DNA from: Corynebacterium sp. HMSC036D02
Lineage (GTDB): Bacteria > Actinomycetota > Actinomycetes > Mycobacteriales > Mycobacteriaceae
Length of the DNA: 64,000 bases
Assembly (NCBI RefSeq): GCF_001836165.1
Contig: NZ_KV827706.1
Span: 1 to 64,000 of the forward strand
Direction of reading: 5' to 3'
Position numbers and translations under genes: made by a program. The notes beneath the pieces are model-generated. The model ran no database searches and had not been told where the DNA came from. It was given only the letters and a program-made list of their open reading frames with translations. How positions within the stretch are numbered: position 1 is the first letter of the stretch; every line of letters starts with the position of its first letter. This document shows, piece after piece, positions 46,459-56,166 of this stretch.

Positions 46459-47733
46459 ATGAAAACACCGATTCCTTTTTATCTACAGAAGATTCTTGAT
46501 GGCGTACACGATCACGATTCCGGTGAAGTAGCGGACTACATCCCGGAACTGGCCAGTGCGAACCCAAATCAGTTGGGGGTTGCGCTGTGCTCAGTAACGG
46601 GCCACCTTTATAGCGCCGGTGACGCGGAAAGCCGCTTCACCATCCAGTCCATCTCAAAACCATTTGTGTATGCTCTCGCGCTGAGTGAGCTGGGGCTTGA
46701 CGCGGTGCGTGACGTCGTCGGCCTCGAGCCCTCCGGGCAGGCTTTCAACGAGCTTTCGCTGGCCAAAGACCACCGCCCAGTGAATCCGATGATCAACGCT
46801 GGTGCCATTGTGGTCAACCAGCTCATCAACGGCGTGGATTCCACCGTGGAAGATCGCGTGGAAAAGATTCGTTCCTTCATCTCCAAGCTGGCGGGGCGCG
46901 AGGTGGACGTCGACAAGCGCCTGTGTGACTCCGAACTGGAGCACGCCGAGCGTAACCTCTCCCTCGCCCACATGCTGCGCTCCTATGGCATCATTCAGGA
47001 CGATGCCCACGACGCAGTGCTGTCCTATACCTCGCAGTGCGCGCTGTCGGTCGACGTGCGCGACCTCGCCGTCATGACCGCCACCTTGGCCAATGGTGGG
47101 CGCCAGCCGGTGACGGGGGAGAAGATTCTGGACGCCGATGTGTGCCGCATGACCTTGGCGGTAATGAGTTCCTGTGGCATGTATGACGGCGCTGGGCGCT
47201 GGATGACTGAAGTGGGAATCCCCGCTAAGTCGGGTGTATCCGGCGGTCTCATCGGCACGCTGCCGGGCCAGATCGGTGTGGCGACGTTCTCGCCGCGCCT
47301 CGATGAGCAGGGAAATAGCGTGCGCGGCACCGCAATCTTCCGCGAGCTGTCCTCCGATATGGGCCTGCACCTGATGTCCACGGAGAACCGCTTCGGTGTG
47401 CACCCCGTGCGCAGCGTTGACGAAGACGATGACACGGCGATCATCCGCCTGCAGGGTCACATCAACTTCACCGCAACAGAAGCCATCCTCCACGAGCTGG
47501 AGGAGCGCCAGTTCTCCGGCAAGCGCCTGGCCCTGGACTTCTCCCAGGTCTCTGGGTTGCACAAAGTGGGCCGGCGCATGCTCAAGGAAGGCCTGCGCCG
47601 GCTGCGAGAGGGTGGCAACGAGGTGGCGCTTGTCGACGACCACGGGGTCGTCACCGACCGCGCTATGTCCGACGGCACCGTCCTCCCGCTGGCTGACAAG
47701 GAGGACTACGTTATCGCCGGCGAAGAGGTGTGA
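46459..47733 (+). CDS. glsA: Glutaminase A with C-terminal STAS domain
   Basis: Glutaminase splits glutamine to glutamate and ammonia. Residues about 1-300 form the serine-dependent catalytic domain: Ser-x-x-Lys in QSISKPF, VNPMINAGAI and KSGVSGG. Residues about 315-420 form a STAS domain (IIRLQGHINFTATEAIL, LALDFSQVSGLHKVG), a protein-interaction or nucleotide-binding module; this fusion is known in some glutaminases. ATG 46459 is supported by the -10 hexamer 8 bases upstream. The gene opposes glnA in function. Confidence 0.93.
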   Translation: MKTPIPFYLQKILDGVHDHDSGEVADYIPELASANPNQLGVALCSVTGHLYSAGDAESRFTIQSISKPFVYALALSELGLDAVRDVVGLEPSGQAFNELSLAKDHRPVNPMINAGAIVVNQLINGVDSTVEDRVEKIRSFISKLAGREVDVDKRLCDSELEHAERNLSLAHMLRSYGIIQDDAHDAVLSYTSQCALSVDVRDLAVMTATLANGGRQPVTGEKILDADVCRMTLAVMSSCGMYDGAGRWMTEVGIPAKSGVSGGLIGTLPGQIGVATFSPRLDEQGNSVRGTAIFRELSSDMGLHLMSTENRFGVHPVRSVDEDDDTAIIRLQGHINFTATEAILHELEERQFSGKRLALDFSQVSGLHKVGRRMLKEGLRRLREGGNEVALVDDHGVVTDRAMSDGTVLPLADKEDYVIAGEEV

Positions 47734-47781
47734 GCGGCCTAAAGCCGCTCACACGAGGGGGCGACTTGAAGACGCTCTGAT

Positions 47782-49281
47782 TTAGGCTTCGGAAATCTCG
47801 CGCAGCGCTGCCACCACGGTGCGCACCGGCACACCGGTGGCGCGCTTCGGGGTGTAGCCGCGCGGGGCGGAACCATTCCAGGAGGGGCCGGCGATATCGA
47901 TGTGGGCCCACTCGATGCCCTCGCCCACGAACTGCTTGAGGTAGGTACCAGCGAACTCCATGCCGCCCTCGCGCTTAGCGTTGATGTTGCGGATATCCGC
48001 GGCCTGGGACTTGATCTCCTCGTCGTGCTCTTCCAGCAGCGGCATGGCCCAGGCGTTCTCGCCGACCTCGCGGCCGATTTCGGCGAGGCGATCGCGGAAG
48101 ACCTCGGAGCCCATGATGCCGGAGGTACGCGAACCCAGTGCCACAATCTGTGCGCCGGTAAGCGTAGCGGTTTCGATGAGGTAATCCGGCTTGTCCTCGC
48201 TGGCGCGGGCGATGGCATCCGACAGTACGAGGCGGCCCTCAGCGTCGGTGTTGAGCACCTCGGAGGTCAGGCCACCGTAGTGGGTAATGACATCGCCCGG
48301 GCGGGTGGCACCAGAGCCCGGCATGTTCTCAGCCAGCGGCAGGGTAGCGGTGATCCGAACCGGCAGCTTCAGCTTGGCTGCAGCGATGATGGTGGCCGCC
48401 ATGGCAGCGGAGCCGCCCATATCCGAAATCATGTCCCACATGCCATTGCCCGGCTTCAAGGAAATACCGCCGGTATCGAAGGTAATGCCCTTACCCACGA
48501 GAGCCACGTGCTTCTTGGCCTTCTTGGGCTTCCAGCTCAGGCGCACCAAGCGCGGCGGGCGAGCAGAGCCCTTGCCCACGGCAAGGATGCCGCCGAAGCC
48601 CTGCTTCTTAAGCTGCTTTTCATCGAGAACCTCGACGTCCAATCCAGCTTCCTTCGCCTCACCGGAAAGGAACGCGGCGTAGGACTCCGGGTAAAGCTCG
48701 TTCGCCGGGGTGTTCACCAGGTCGCGGGCGATCAAGACAGACTCAGCCACGATGCGGGCAGCCTCGAATTCTTCGGAAACAGACTTATCAGCCACCACGA
48801 TGAAGGTGGACGGTTGCTCCTTCTCCGTGAGCTCGGTGGAGCGGATACCGCGGTAGGCATAGCCGCCGAGGATGAGGCCCTCAACGGCGGCCGTAACGCC
48901 GAAGTCCGCCAGGGTGGTCACGATGGTGCCCACGCCCGCGGTGGCGCGAGCGGCGCTGCCAGCGGCGCGGCGCAAAGCTTCATCGTCGAGCGCTTCAACG
49001 TCACCCAAGCCCAACGCGATGACCTGCGCAGCACCTGCCTTCTGTGGGGCGGGAACCTTCACGATCTCCCCGGCCTTACCCGTCGCGCCCACCGCAGCGA
49101 GAGCCTCGTACGTAGAGCGCAGCGCGGAAGAACCAAGCAGAGAGGTGCCCGGAACCTCGAGCCCCTCCTCACCAGCAAAGGTAGCAATGAGCAGGGCGTC
49201 TGCCTGCTTGGGGGCCTTCTTGGTCAGCTCAACGGTGGGGAAAGAGCCGCGTGCGGGCAGTTCGAACGTGGAAGAAGCCAC
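47782..49281 (-). CDS. pepA: Leucyl aminopeptidase
   Basis: PepA (peptidase family M17) removes N-terminal amino acids from peptides in the cytoplasm, using two metals in a hexamer. The 499-aa protein has KGITFDTGGISLKPG and the signature NTDAEGRLVLSDAI, with the second catalytic Lys and Arg in these blocks. The start is GTG 49281 with AAGGAGG 7 bases upstream. Confidence 0.96.
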   Translation of the reverse strand: MASSTFELPARGSFPTVELTKKAPKQADALLIATFAGEEGLEVPGTSLLGSSALRSTYEALAAVGATGKAGEIVKVPAPQKAGAAQVIALGLGDVEALDDEALRRAAGSAARATAGVGTIVTTLADFGVTAAVEGLILGGYAYRGIRSTELTEKEQPSTFIVVADKSVSEEFEAARIVAESVLIARDLVNTPANELYPESYAAFLSGEAKEAGLDVEVLDEKQLKKQGFGGILAVGKGSARPPRLVRLSWKPKKAKKHVALVGKGITFDTGGISLKPGNGMWDMISDMGGSAAMAATIIAAAKLKLPVRITATLPLAENMPGSGATRPGDVITHYGGLTSEVLNTDAEGRLVLSDAIARASEDKPDYLIETATLTGAQIVALGSRTSGIMGSEVFRDRLAEIGREVGENAWAMPLLEEHDEEIKSQAADIRNINAKREGGMEFAGTYLKQFVGEGIEWAHIDIAGPSWNGSAPRGYTPKRATGVPVRTVVAALREISEA

Positions 49282-49445
49282 GATGTCCTCCTTGAGAAAA
49301 ATGATAATGGGATACTCCTCACACCCTACCCGTGTCCATGACGTGGAACGCGCAAGGACTATTCATCCATAGGTTGATTGCTTCACAACTTCTCCATGAG
49401 TTAGTTCGTTGGGGCATTTCTGCACTTCTATAGGTGCCTGGGGAG

Positions 49446-49451
49446 TACGCT
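49446..49451 (+). promoter_or_regulatory. Leaderless -10 of ilvE
   Basis: TACGCT lies 7 bases before ATG 49459. Confidence 0.55.
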
Positions 49452-49458
49452 GTGATGC

Positions 49459-50562
49459 ATGTTGAATTACACCGTGACGCGAACTGAAAATCCCACCTCC
49501 CCGGAACGCCTGCAGGAGATTCTGGCGAATCCGGGCTTTGGTAAGTACTTCACCGACCACATGGTGACGATTGACTGGACCGAGGACAAGGGTTGGCACG
49601 ACGCGCAGGTGCGCCCCTACGCGCCGTTCAGCATGGATCCGGCCTCCACTGTCTTCCACTACGGCCAGGCCATCTTCGAGGGCATCAAGGCCTACCGCCA
49701 GCCCGACGGCAGCATCGCCACCTTCCGCCCAGAGCAGAACGCGCAGCGTCTGCAGGCTTCTGCTGAGCGCATGGCAATGCCGCAGCTGCCAGAAGAGGAG
49801 TTCATCGAATCCCTGCGCCAGCTTGTCGACGTCGACCAGGCCTGGGTCCCCGAAGCCGGCGGCGAGGCAGCTCTGTACTTCCGCCCCTTCATGATCGCTA
49901 CTGATGTCTCCCTGGGCGTGCACCCGGCGCACTCCTATCGCTATGTTGTTATCGCCTCCCCGGCAGGCGCGTACTTCACCGGCGGCATCAAGCCGGTGTC
50001 CGTCTGGCTGTCCACCGACTACGTCCGCGCTGCTCCCGGCGGCACGGGCGCGGCCAAGTTTGCCGGTAACTATGCAGCCTCCCTTCTCGCCCAGGCGCAG
50101 GCAGCGGAAAAGGGCTGCGACCAGGTGGTGTGGCTGGACGCCATCGACCGCACTTACATCGAGGAAATGGGAGGCATGAACCTGGCCTTCGTCTATGGCG
50201 AAGAGGGCAACCAAACCCTGGTGACCCCAGCGCTGTCGGGTTCTCTGCTGCCGGGCATTACCCGCGCCTCGCTTCTGCAGGTTGCTGAGGACATGGGTCT
50301 GAAGGTGGAAGAACGCCGCATCACCTATAAGGAGTGGGAGCAGGACGTTGCCTCCGGCGCGATGGTGGAGGCCTTCGCCTGCGGTACCGCGGCCGTTATT
50401 ACCCCGGTGGGTCACGTCATGGGCAACGAGACCGACTTCCACATCAACAACGATGAGGCCGGTGCCACGACGATGGCTCTGCGCGAGCGCCTCACCGGCA
50501 TCCAGCGTGGGTCCGTGGAGGATACCCACGGCTGGCTACACACGCTGGTTGAAGCGAAATAA
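49459..50562 (+). CDS. ilvE: Branched-chain amino acid aminotransferase
   Basis: IlvE transfers the amino group of glutamate to the keto acids of valine, leucine and isoleucine. The 367-aa class IV PLP enzyme has the PLP Lys in [12 protein letters not shown] near residue 200 and the signature [12 protein letters not shown]. The leaderless -10 fixes ATG 49459. The 177-base gap to the divergent pepA holds no other gene. Confidence 0.96.
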   Translation: MLNYTVTRTENPTSPERLQEILANPGFGKYFTDHMVTIDWTEDKGWHDAQVRPYAPFSMDPASTVFHYGQAIFEGIKAYRQPDGSIATFRPEQNAQRLQASAERMAMPQLPEEEFIESLRQLVDVDQAWVPEAGGEAALYFRPFMIATDVSLGVHPAHSYRYVVIASPAGAYFTGGIKPVSVWLSTDYVRAAPGGTGAAKFAGNYAASLLAQAQAAEKGCDQVVWLDAIDRTYIEEMGGMNLAFVYGEEGNQTLVTPALSGSLLPGITRASLLQVAEDMGLKVEERRITYKEWEQDVASGAMVEAFACGTAAVITPVGHVMGNETDFHINNDEAGATTMALRERLTGIQRGSVEDTHGWLHTLVEAK

Positions 50563-50571
50563 GTAAGCTGT

Positions 50572-51489
50572 CTAGGCGAGCTCGGCGGCCAGCTGCACCA
50601 GCGGCAAGGCCGCGAGCGCGCCGAGAGGGAAACCTTCACTCAGGTTTAAATCAAGCAGTGGGCTAAGGCCCAGCTCCTTGAGTGCGAGGGCATAAGCCGG
50701 ATCGGGGGTCGTACTGCCAGCGCGCAGCCAGCCCTTCACGCCGGGCGCGGTGCGCTCGGCCAAGACGGCAGCGGTGGCGGCCACGGGGCCGTCGATAAGC
50801 ACCGGCGTACGCCGCGCCGTGGCCTGCGCGATGAAACCCACTAACGCTGCGAGAGCCGGGGAACCGATGGTCTGCACGACCTCCCAGCCCTCTAGGTTGC
50901 GGGCGCGGAACATGGAGTCACGCACAACGCTCACGCGGGCCTTCCACTGCGCATCCGTGATACCGCTGGCGAGCGTATTCGTCCCCACGATCGCTACAGG
51001 TTCGGTGTGGGTGATCCGGCCCATAACACTGGTGGCAACGGTCTCCGTGCCGATGTCACAAGCGGACGCGATGAGCAGGTCGGCGCCGGAATCGATCTCC
51101 CGATCTGCCGTGGTCATGCCTAGGCTTACGAAGGAGTCGCACTCCGCAGGGGACATGGCGGTAGTGCTGCCGCACGGCTCAGAGTTTTCGGAGCCGCTGC
51201 TGGTGCACTCGACGAAGTCGATGCCCGCCCCCGCCCGCTGTGCAGCGCTGAGGAGATTATCGCGCCACTGTTCCTCATCAGCGGGGGAGTGCCGCGTGAT
51301 ACCCACGCCGTCAACAGTGCGTTCAGCGCTGGGGCGGGCGCTTTCAAAGACGACGGCCCGGGGCCGCTCAAGCGCTGTGGCCTGCGAAGAATCCTGCGCT
51401 GCCGCCAGCCATGCAGCAATCTCTGCCATGCGGTTTGGTTGTGCTGCGGTTGAAGGGCGCAGCTGGGGAACGGCGGTGAATTCAGGCAT
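50572..51489 (-). CDS. cobT: CobT-like phosphoribosyltransferase
   Basis: CobT makes alpha-ribazole phosphate from nicotinate mononucleotide and dimethylbenzimidazole for the lower loop of cobalamin. The C-terminal half fits well: VVQTIGSPALAALVGFI, RRTPVLIDGPVAATAAVLA, LDLNLSEGFPLGALAAL with the catalytic Glu in LSEG. The N-terminal half is shorter and divergent (305 aa against about 350). No other cobalamin gene is nearby, though the phosphatase domain of the RNase HI fusion could act on its product. GGAGGA lies before ATG 51489, 12 bases after the DUF3043 gene, so the two form an operon. Confidence 0.82.
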   Translation of the reverse strand: MPEFTAVPQLRPSTAAQPNRMAEIAAWLAAAQDSSQATALERPRAVVFESARPSAERTVDGVGITRHSPADEEQWRDNLLSAAQRAGAGIDFVECTSSGSENSEPCGSTTAMSPAECDSFVSLGMTTADREIDSGADLLIASACDIGTETVATSVMGRITHTEPVAIVGTNTLASGITDAQWKARVSVVRDSMFRARNLEGWEVVQTIGSPALAALVGFIAQATARRTPVLIDGPVAATAAVLAERTAPGVKGWLRAGSTTPDPAYALALKELGLSPLLDLNLSEGFPLGALAALPLVQLAAELA

Positions 51490-51501
51490 GTGTCCTCCGG
51501 C

Positions 51502-52194
51502 CTAGACGGTGGCCCCGCGCTCCACCTGCGGACGCGGCGTGCGCCACTTGCGTGGCTGGGAGGCGCGGGAGTACGCGTAGAACCCTAGACCAAAACCGGC
51601 CTCGGTGGTGCCGGGGAACTTCAGGCGCACGGCGTTGTTGCACTTGCGCGCGAGCCAGAAGCCCTCGACAGCGAAGACCACGATGACCGCCATCGCGCCG
51701 ATCGAGATGATCTGGGACAGACGCGGGTCCCGGGTGCTGACGAACATGAGCACCAGCAGCACGATGGCAAAGGGCATGACCCACTCGTTAATGAAGCGGT
51801 GGGAATCTACCCAATCGCGCACGTAGCGGCGGACATCGCCCTTATCGCGGGCGAGGAGGTAGCGCTCGTCGCCCGCGGCCATGCGTTCCTGTGCCACCTT
51901 GTTGCGCTCGCGGGACTCTTGGCGCTCCTTGCGCTTGTATTCCTTCCACTCTGCCTTAGACATGGAAGCTTTGAGTTCCTTGCGGTGCTGGTAGCGCTGC
52001 GCCTCCGACATTCCTCGGGGATCTCGCTTAACACCGCGGGCGATTTCTTGCGCATCGCGCTTGGGTGTGGGGCGGCCCTTCGGCGGCGTGTAGCCCTTGC
52101 GGTGCGGTTTCTCGGCGGCGGGTTGCTCTTCCGGCGCCGGGGTGTGCTCGGCGGGGGAAGAAGTCTTGTCATCTTTTTGCCACGGAAGTTTCAC
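51502..52194 (-). CDS. DUF3043 membrane protein
   Basis: The 230-aa protein matches the actinobacterial DUF3043 family: a charged, Lys/Arg/Glu-rich N-terminal half (GYTPPKGRPTPKRD, AEWKEYKRKERQESRERN), the conserved DKGDVRRYVRDWVDSHR segment, and two membrane helices. Function unknown. GTG 52194 is preferred to the codon 30 bases upstream because the product then starts MKLPWQK as in homologues and a TACGCT hexamer lies 7 bases before it. Confidence 0.85.
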   Translation of the reverse strand: MKLPWQKDDKTSSPAEHTPAPEEQPAAEKPHRKGYTPPKGRPTPKRDAQEIARGVKRDPRGMSEAQRYQHRKELKASMSKAEWKEYKRKERQESRERNKVAQERMAAGDERYLLARDKGDVRRYVRDWVDSHRFINEWVMPFAIVLLVLMFVSTRDPRLSQIISIGAMAVIVVFAVEGFWLARKCNNAVRLKFPGTTEAGFGLGFYAYSRASQPRKWRTPRPQVERGATV

Positions 52195-52201
52195 GCTGTT
52201 T

Positions 52202-52207
52202 AGCGTA
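52202..52207 (-). promoter_or_regulatory. Leaderless -10 of the DUF3043-cobT operon
   Basis: TACGCT on the minus strand is 7 bases before GTG 52194, the same hexamer as at ilvE. Confidence 0.5.
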
Positions 52208-52375
52208 CAAGGTCGCGCGGACATAACGGGAATAGGCCCGCGGGAGATGGCGTTGTGGTGAGGGAACAGGGCGCCAGTGAACCACTAGTGAACTGTGAGG
52301 CATCCTTTCTTCCTCTTGTATGAGGGGGTAGGGTGGGCTCCAGAAAAAATTCCGTAAACATAATGAGGAGAAATC

Positions 52376-52720
52376 ATGACCGCTCCCGCGTCTGCAACCG
52401 GAGTTATCCTGACCGAGGCCGCTGCGGCTAAGGCAAAGTCCCTGCTTGATCAGGAAGGCCGAGATGATCTGTCACTGCGCATCGCCGTTCAGCCGGGCGG
52501 CTGCGCGGGTCTGCGCTACCAGCTCTACTTCGATGACCGCACCCTGGATGGTGACAAGGTAGACACCATTGGTGGAGTCAATCTCGTTGTGGACAAGATG
52601 TCCATCCCGTACCTCACCGGTGCCAAGATCGACTTCTCCGACACTATTGAGGCCCAGGGCTTTACCATTGATAACCCCAATGCTGGCGGATCCTGCGCTT
52701 GTGGTGACTCCTTCAATTAA
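52376..52720 (+). CDS. erpA: Iron-sulfur cluster carrier, ErpA/HesB type
   Basis: A-type carriers pass iron-sulfur clusters to target enzymes. The 114-aa protein has the three conserved Cys, one in PGGCAGLRY and two in GSCACGD. GAGGAG lies 6 bases before the ATG. LipA, QcrA and other cluster enzymes in this window are possible clients, by inference only. A terminator follows. Confidence 0.92.
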   Translation: MTAPASATGVILTEAAAAKAKSLLDQEGRDDLSLRIAVQPGGCAGLRYQLYFDDRTLDGDKVDTIGGVNLVVDKMSIPYLTGAKIDFSDTIEAQGFTIDNPNAGGSCACGDSFN

Positions 52721-52740
52721 AGTCACATAGACGATATACC

Positions 52741-52776
52741 GAAGCCCTCGCCGTGTGGCGAGGGCTTCGCTTTTTT
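52741..52776 (+). terminator. Rho-independent terminator after erpA
   Basis: A perfect 12-bp stem, gaagccctcgcc with ggcgagggcttc, a GTGT loop and a T6 run. It also sits at the end of the convergent ltsA. Confidence 0.92.
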
Positions 52777-52790
52777 ATTCTTTATCCTTA

Positions 52791-54713
52791 TTAGAGCTTC
52801 ACGGGGTAGTCGCGCTGCTCAATCTTCGGGTCGATGCGCTCCTCCACGAAGATGCCATGCCAAATCATGAAGGACAGCACCGTCCACAGGCGGCGGGAGT
52901 GATCGGAGATTCCGTCACGGTGCTCCTTGAGCATCTCCAGAACTTCCTTCTTGTTGAAGATGTCCTCGGTCTGGGACTCCGTGATCTGATCCTGGGCCCA
53001 ACCGTAAAGCTCATCGCCGGCCAACCAGTGGCGCATGGGAACCGGGAAGCCCAGTTTCTTGCGGTGCAGTACGTGCGGCGGGACAATCTGCTCCATGGCT
53101 TTGCGCAGCGCGTACTTGGTGGTGCCGTGCGAAATCTTGAGGTCATAGGGGATAGTTTCCGCGACCTTGAACACTTCCTTGTCAAGGAAAGGAACGCGCA
53201 GCTCTAGGGAGTTGGCCATGTTCATCTTGTCGGCCTTGACCAGAATATCGCCGCGCATCCACGTAAACAGGTCGAGGTGCTGCATGCGGGCTACCGGGTC
53301 AAAGTCCTGGGACTGCGTATAAATCGGCGCGGTGACCTCGCGGTGGTCCCACTCCGGCTTAGCCCACGGGAGCACCCGCTGGAGCTGCTCGAAGTTGAAG
53401 GAACGAGCGTTGCCGTAATAGCGCTCCTCCATGGTCATGGAGCCGCGGTTGAGCAGGGACTTGCCCTTCATACCTTCGGGGAGGACCTGCGAGAGCTTGC
53501 CCAAGCCACGGCGCAGCGGGGAGGGGATCTTCTCGAACGGGGCTAGCGAGAGTGGCTCCTTATAAATGGTGTAGCCGCCAAAGAGCTCGTCCGCACCTTC
53601 ACCGGAGAGCACTACCTTGACGTGCTTACGGGCTTCCTGGGCCACGAAGTACAGCGGAACGAGGGAGGGATCCGCGACGGGGTTGTCCAGGTACCACATG
53701 ATCTTCGGTACAGCCTCGGCGTATTCCTCGGGGGAGACGATCTTGACGATGTGCTCTACACCGATGGCTGCGGCGGACTCGGCGGCTACGTCTACCTCGG
53801 AGTAGCCTTCGCGCTCGAAGCCAGTGGTGAAGGTGAGGAGGTCCGGGTTGTGCCGCTTGGCCAAGGCTGCGATGGCGGTGGAGTCGATGCCGCCCGAGAG
53901 AAAGGAGCCGACGGTCACATCGGCACGCATGTGCTTCTCGACGCTATCCTCCAACGCCCGGGCAATCTTATCGAAGGGCTTCTGCTCCTCGCCTTGCTTC
54001 ACTGGCTGAATGGGGAAGCGGGGCTTGAAGTAGCGCTCAGATACAACTTTTTCGCCAGGGCGAAGTGTAACGGTGCAGCCAGACTCGACGCGGCGAATAT
54101 TGGCGTGGAGGGACTCCGGCTCAGGCACGTACTGCAAGTCCACGTAGTGCTCGATGGCGCGCCTATCAAGGCTGAGGTCTAGACCCAGCGAATCGGCCAT
54201 CGAGAGGATGCACTTCATTTCAGAGGCAAAAACGGCGCCGGCGTCGGTGGTGGCGTAGTAGAGGGGCTTGATGCCGAACTGGTCGCGCGCGGCAAACATC
54301 GTCCGAGTTTCGGTATCCCAGATGACGAAGCCGAACATGCCGCGCAGGTGCTCGACAACGTCCTTGCCCCAATGGTGGTAGCCGACGACGATGGGCTCGC
54401 CATCGCCTTCAGTATTGAAGGTGTAGCCAGCTGCGCTGAGCTCTTCGCGCAGCTCCACGTAGTTATAAATCTCGCCATTGAAGGTGAGGGCATAGCGCTC
54501 GGGGTTGTCCTCGGGGCCCCAGCGAAGCGGCTGGTTCGAGTGCTCTAAATCAATAATGGATAGACGGTTAAAGCCGAAGGCTGCATCCTCGTCATGCCAG
54601 GTGCCGGCAGCGTCGGGGCCGCGGTGGCGCATGCACTGGAGGGATTGCTCGAGGGCCTCCAGGTGCTGGGTGGCATTGCGATCGGCGCTCAGTAGCGCGC
54701 AGAGTCCGCACAT
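52791..54713 (-). CDS. ltsA: Glutamine amidotransferase LtsA (asparagine synthase type)
   Basis: The 640-aa protein is an AsnB-type enzyme: an N-terminal glutaminase domain with catalytic Cys2 (MCGLCALLS) and a C-terminal synthetase domain with the ATP loop SGGIDSTAI near residue 260. The corynebacterial orthologue LtsA amidates the cell-wall diaminopimelate and gives lysozyme resistance; the position beside ctaC agrees with that orthologue. It could in principle still make asparagine. AAGGAG lies before the ATG. ctaC diverges from it. Confidence 0.9.
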   Translation of the reverse strand: MCGLCALLSADRNATQHLEALEQSLQCMRHRGPDAAGTWHDEDAAFGFNRLSIIDLEHSNQPLRWGPEDNPERYALTFNGEIYNYVELREELSAAGYTFNTEGDGEPIVVGYHHWGKDVVEHLRGMFGFVIWDTETRTMFAARDQFGIKPLYYATTDAGAVFASEMKCILSMADSLGLDLSLDRRAIEHYVDLQYVPEPESLHANIRRVESGCTVTLRPGEKVVSERYFKPRFPIQPVKQGEEQKPFDKIARALEDSVEKHMRADVTVGSFLSGGIDSTAIAALAKRHNPDLLTFTTGFEREGYSEVDVAAESAAAIGVEHIVKIVSPEEYAEAVPKIMWYLDNPVADPSLVPLYFVAQEARKHVKVVLSGEGADELFGGYTIYKEPLSLAPFEKIPSPLRRGLGKLSQVLPEGMKGKSLLNRGSMTMEERYYGNARSFNFEQLQRVLPWAKPEWDHREVTAPIYTQSQDFDPVARMQHLDLFTWMRGDILVKADKMNMANSLELRVPFLDKEVFKVAETIPYDLKISHGTTKYALRKAMEQIVPPHVLHRKKLGFPVPMRHWLAGDELYGWAQDQITESQTEDIFNKKEVLEMLKEHRDGISDHSRRLWTVLSFMIWHGIFVEERIDPKIEQRDYPVKL

Positions 54714-55067
54714 AAACTTGCTTCTCCTTATATATCAAGCTTCATCTTTGACACACTTTACGGCCGGATCCGGAGGATCTGCGAACCCCGCGCCGCGCTC
54801 CCCGTTAGGGTGCGAACTTTCGGATGATGCACAGCTGTACGCTCTGTGAATTGGGTCATAGCGGGTAGGGGGAGGGTGGGGTAGTCGGTGTGACCTTGTG
54901 CAGGTGGGCCGGTAACATCCCGTACGTTCACTATTTATAGAGCGGGGCCAGCGTCTAATCAGTCCAGCGAAAAGGTCTGAAATTCAGGCAGGATCCTCTA
55001 TCCTGATTGGGTAGGAATGCTCTGTGAGTATTCGAGAAGTTTGTGTGCACAGAAAGGCAGAACACAC
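54714..55067. other. ltsA-ctaC divergent intergenic region
   Basis: 354 bases without a gene. It holds the ltsA ribosome site near 54722, a GlxR-like site at 54845-54860, an A/T-rich patch at 54930-54940 (ctatttatag), and a small inverted repeat near 54990-55007 (caggat...atcctg) in the ctaC leader. I see no open frame worth reporting. Confidence 0.6.
54845..54860 (+). promoter_or_regulatory. GlxR-like site upstream of ctaC
   Basis: TGTGAATTGGGTCATA matches the known GlxR consensus TGTGANNTANNTCACA except at two defined positions. GlxR, the cAMP-binding regulator, is known to act on respiratory genes in C. glutamicum. Confidence 0.4.
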
Positions 55068-56147
55068 GTGGGACAGCGTAAGCAACGCAACCTCGGCCGT
55101 AAGGCGGGCCTAGCGGGCGTCATCGCTCTGGGCGGTCTAGCTCTGGCAGGTTGTGACGTCGCAGCACCGACGGCCGTTGAGAACCTCCTTGGCATGGGTT
55201 GGCCGAAGGGTGTGACCCCTGAGGCGACCTCGATGTACAACTTCTGGATCTGGGTCTGGGTTGCTGCATGGATTATCGGTTTCATTATGTGGGGTCTGTT
55301 CCTCACCGCTATCTTCCGCTGGAGTGCGAAGAAGGCTGAGAAGGCTGGCAAGGGCGAGTTCCCGAAGCAGCTGCAGTACAACGTGCCGCTGGAGATGGCT
55401 CTGACCATCATTCCGATTCTCATCATCATGGGTCTGTTCTTCTTCACGGTTCAGGCACAGCAGAAGGTGACGGCGTTGGATAAGAACCCTGAAGTTACCG
55501 TCGACGTCACGGCTTTCCAGTGGAATTGGAAGTTCGGCTACGCCGAGAACAAGGTTGATGGCGAGAACTACGATGGTGCCGATGCTGAGCGCCAAAAGCT
55601 CGCTGAGGAATCTTCCATGGATCCGGAGGGCACTGAGAACCCGAACCCGATCCACGGTAAGTCCATGGGTGACATCTCTTACCTCAACTTCAACAAGATT
55701 GAGACCGTCGGTACCACCGAAGAGGTTCCGGTCCTGGTTCTGCCGGTAGACACCCCGATTGAGTTCCGCCTCGCCTCCGGCGATGTTTCCCACTCCTTCT
55801 GGGTTCCGGAGTTCCTGTTTAAGCGCGATGCCTACGCACACCCGGAGAACAACTCTCAGGAGCGTCGCTTCCAGGTAGAGAAGATTGAGGAAAAGGGCGC
55901 CTTCGTTGGTCGCTGTGCTGAGATGTGCGGTACTTACCACGCCATGATGAACTTTGAGATTCGCGTCGTTGACCGCGCAGACTTCAACGAGTACCTCAAG
56001 TTCCGTGAGGAGAACCCGCAGGCAACCAACGCCGAGGCTCTCGAGCACATCGGTGAAGAGCCCTACGCAGTTACCACCGCTCCGTTCAACTCTCTGCGCG
56101 ACACCCGCGATGCCGACAACTTCGTCGACACCGCTGAGGCGGCATAA
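55068..56147 (+). CDS. ctaC: Cytochrome c oxidase subunit II
   Basis: Subunit II holds the CuA centre that accepts electrons from the bc1 complex. The 359-aa protein is a lipoprotein (lipobox LALAGC near residue 29), with two membrane helices and an outer cupredoxin domain. CuA ligands are visible: His in GDVSHSFW and the cluster CAEMCGTYHAMM. An insert with acidic residues (ADAERQKLAEESSMDP) precedes them, as in actinobacterial enzymes. GTG 55068 has AAAGG upstream and gives a proper signal peptide. Confidence 0.95.
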   Translation: MGQRKQRNLGRKAGLAGVIALGGLALAGCDVAAPTAVENLLGMGWPKGVTPEATSMYNFWIWVWVAAWIIGFIMWGLFLTAIFRWSAKKAEKAGKGEFPKQLQYNVPLEMALTIIPILIIMGLFFFTVQAQQKVTALDKNPEVTVDVTAFQWNWKFGYAENKVDGENYDGADAERQKLAEESSMDPEGTENPNPIHGKSMGDISYLNFNKIETVGTTEEVPVLVLPVDTPIEFRLASGDVSHSFWVPEFLFKRDAYAHPENNSQERRFQVEKIEEKGAFVGRCAEMCGTYHAMMNFEIRVVDRADFNEYLKFREENPQATNAEALEHIGEEPYAVTTAPFNSLRDTRDADNFVDTAEAA

Positions 56148-56166
56148 GAAAAGGAACTGATAGAAA

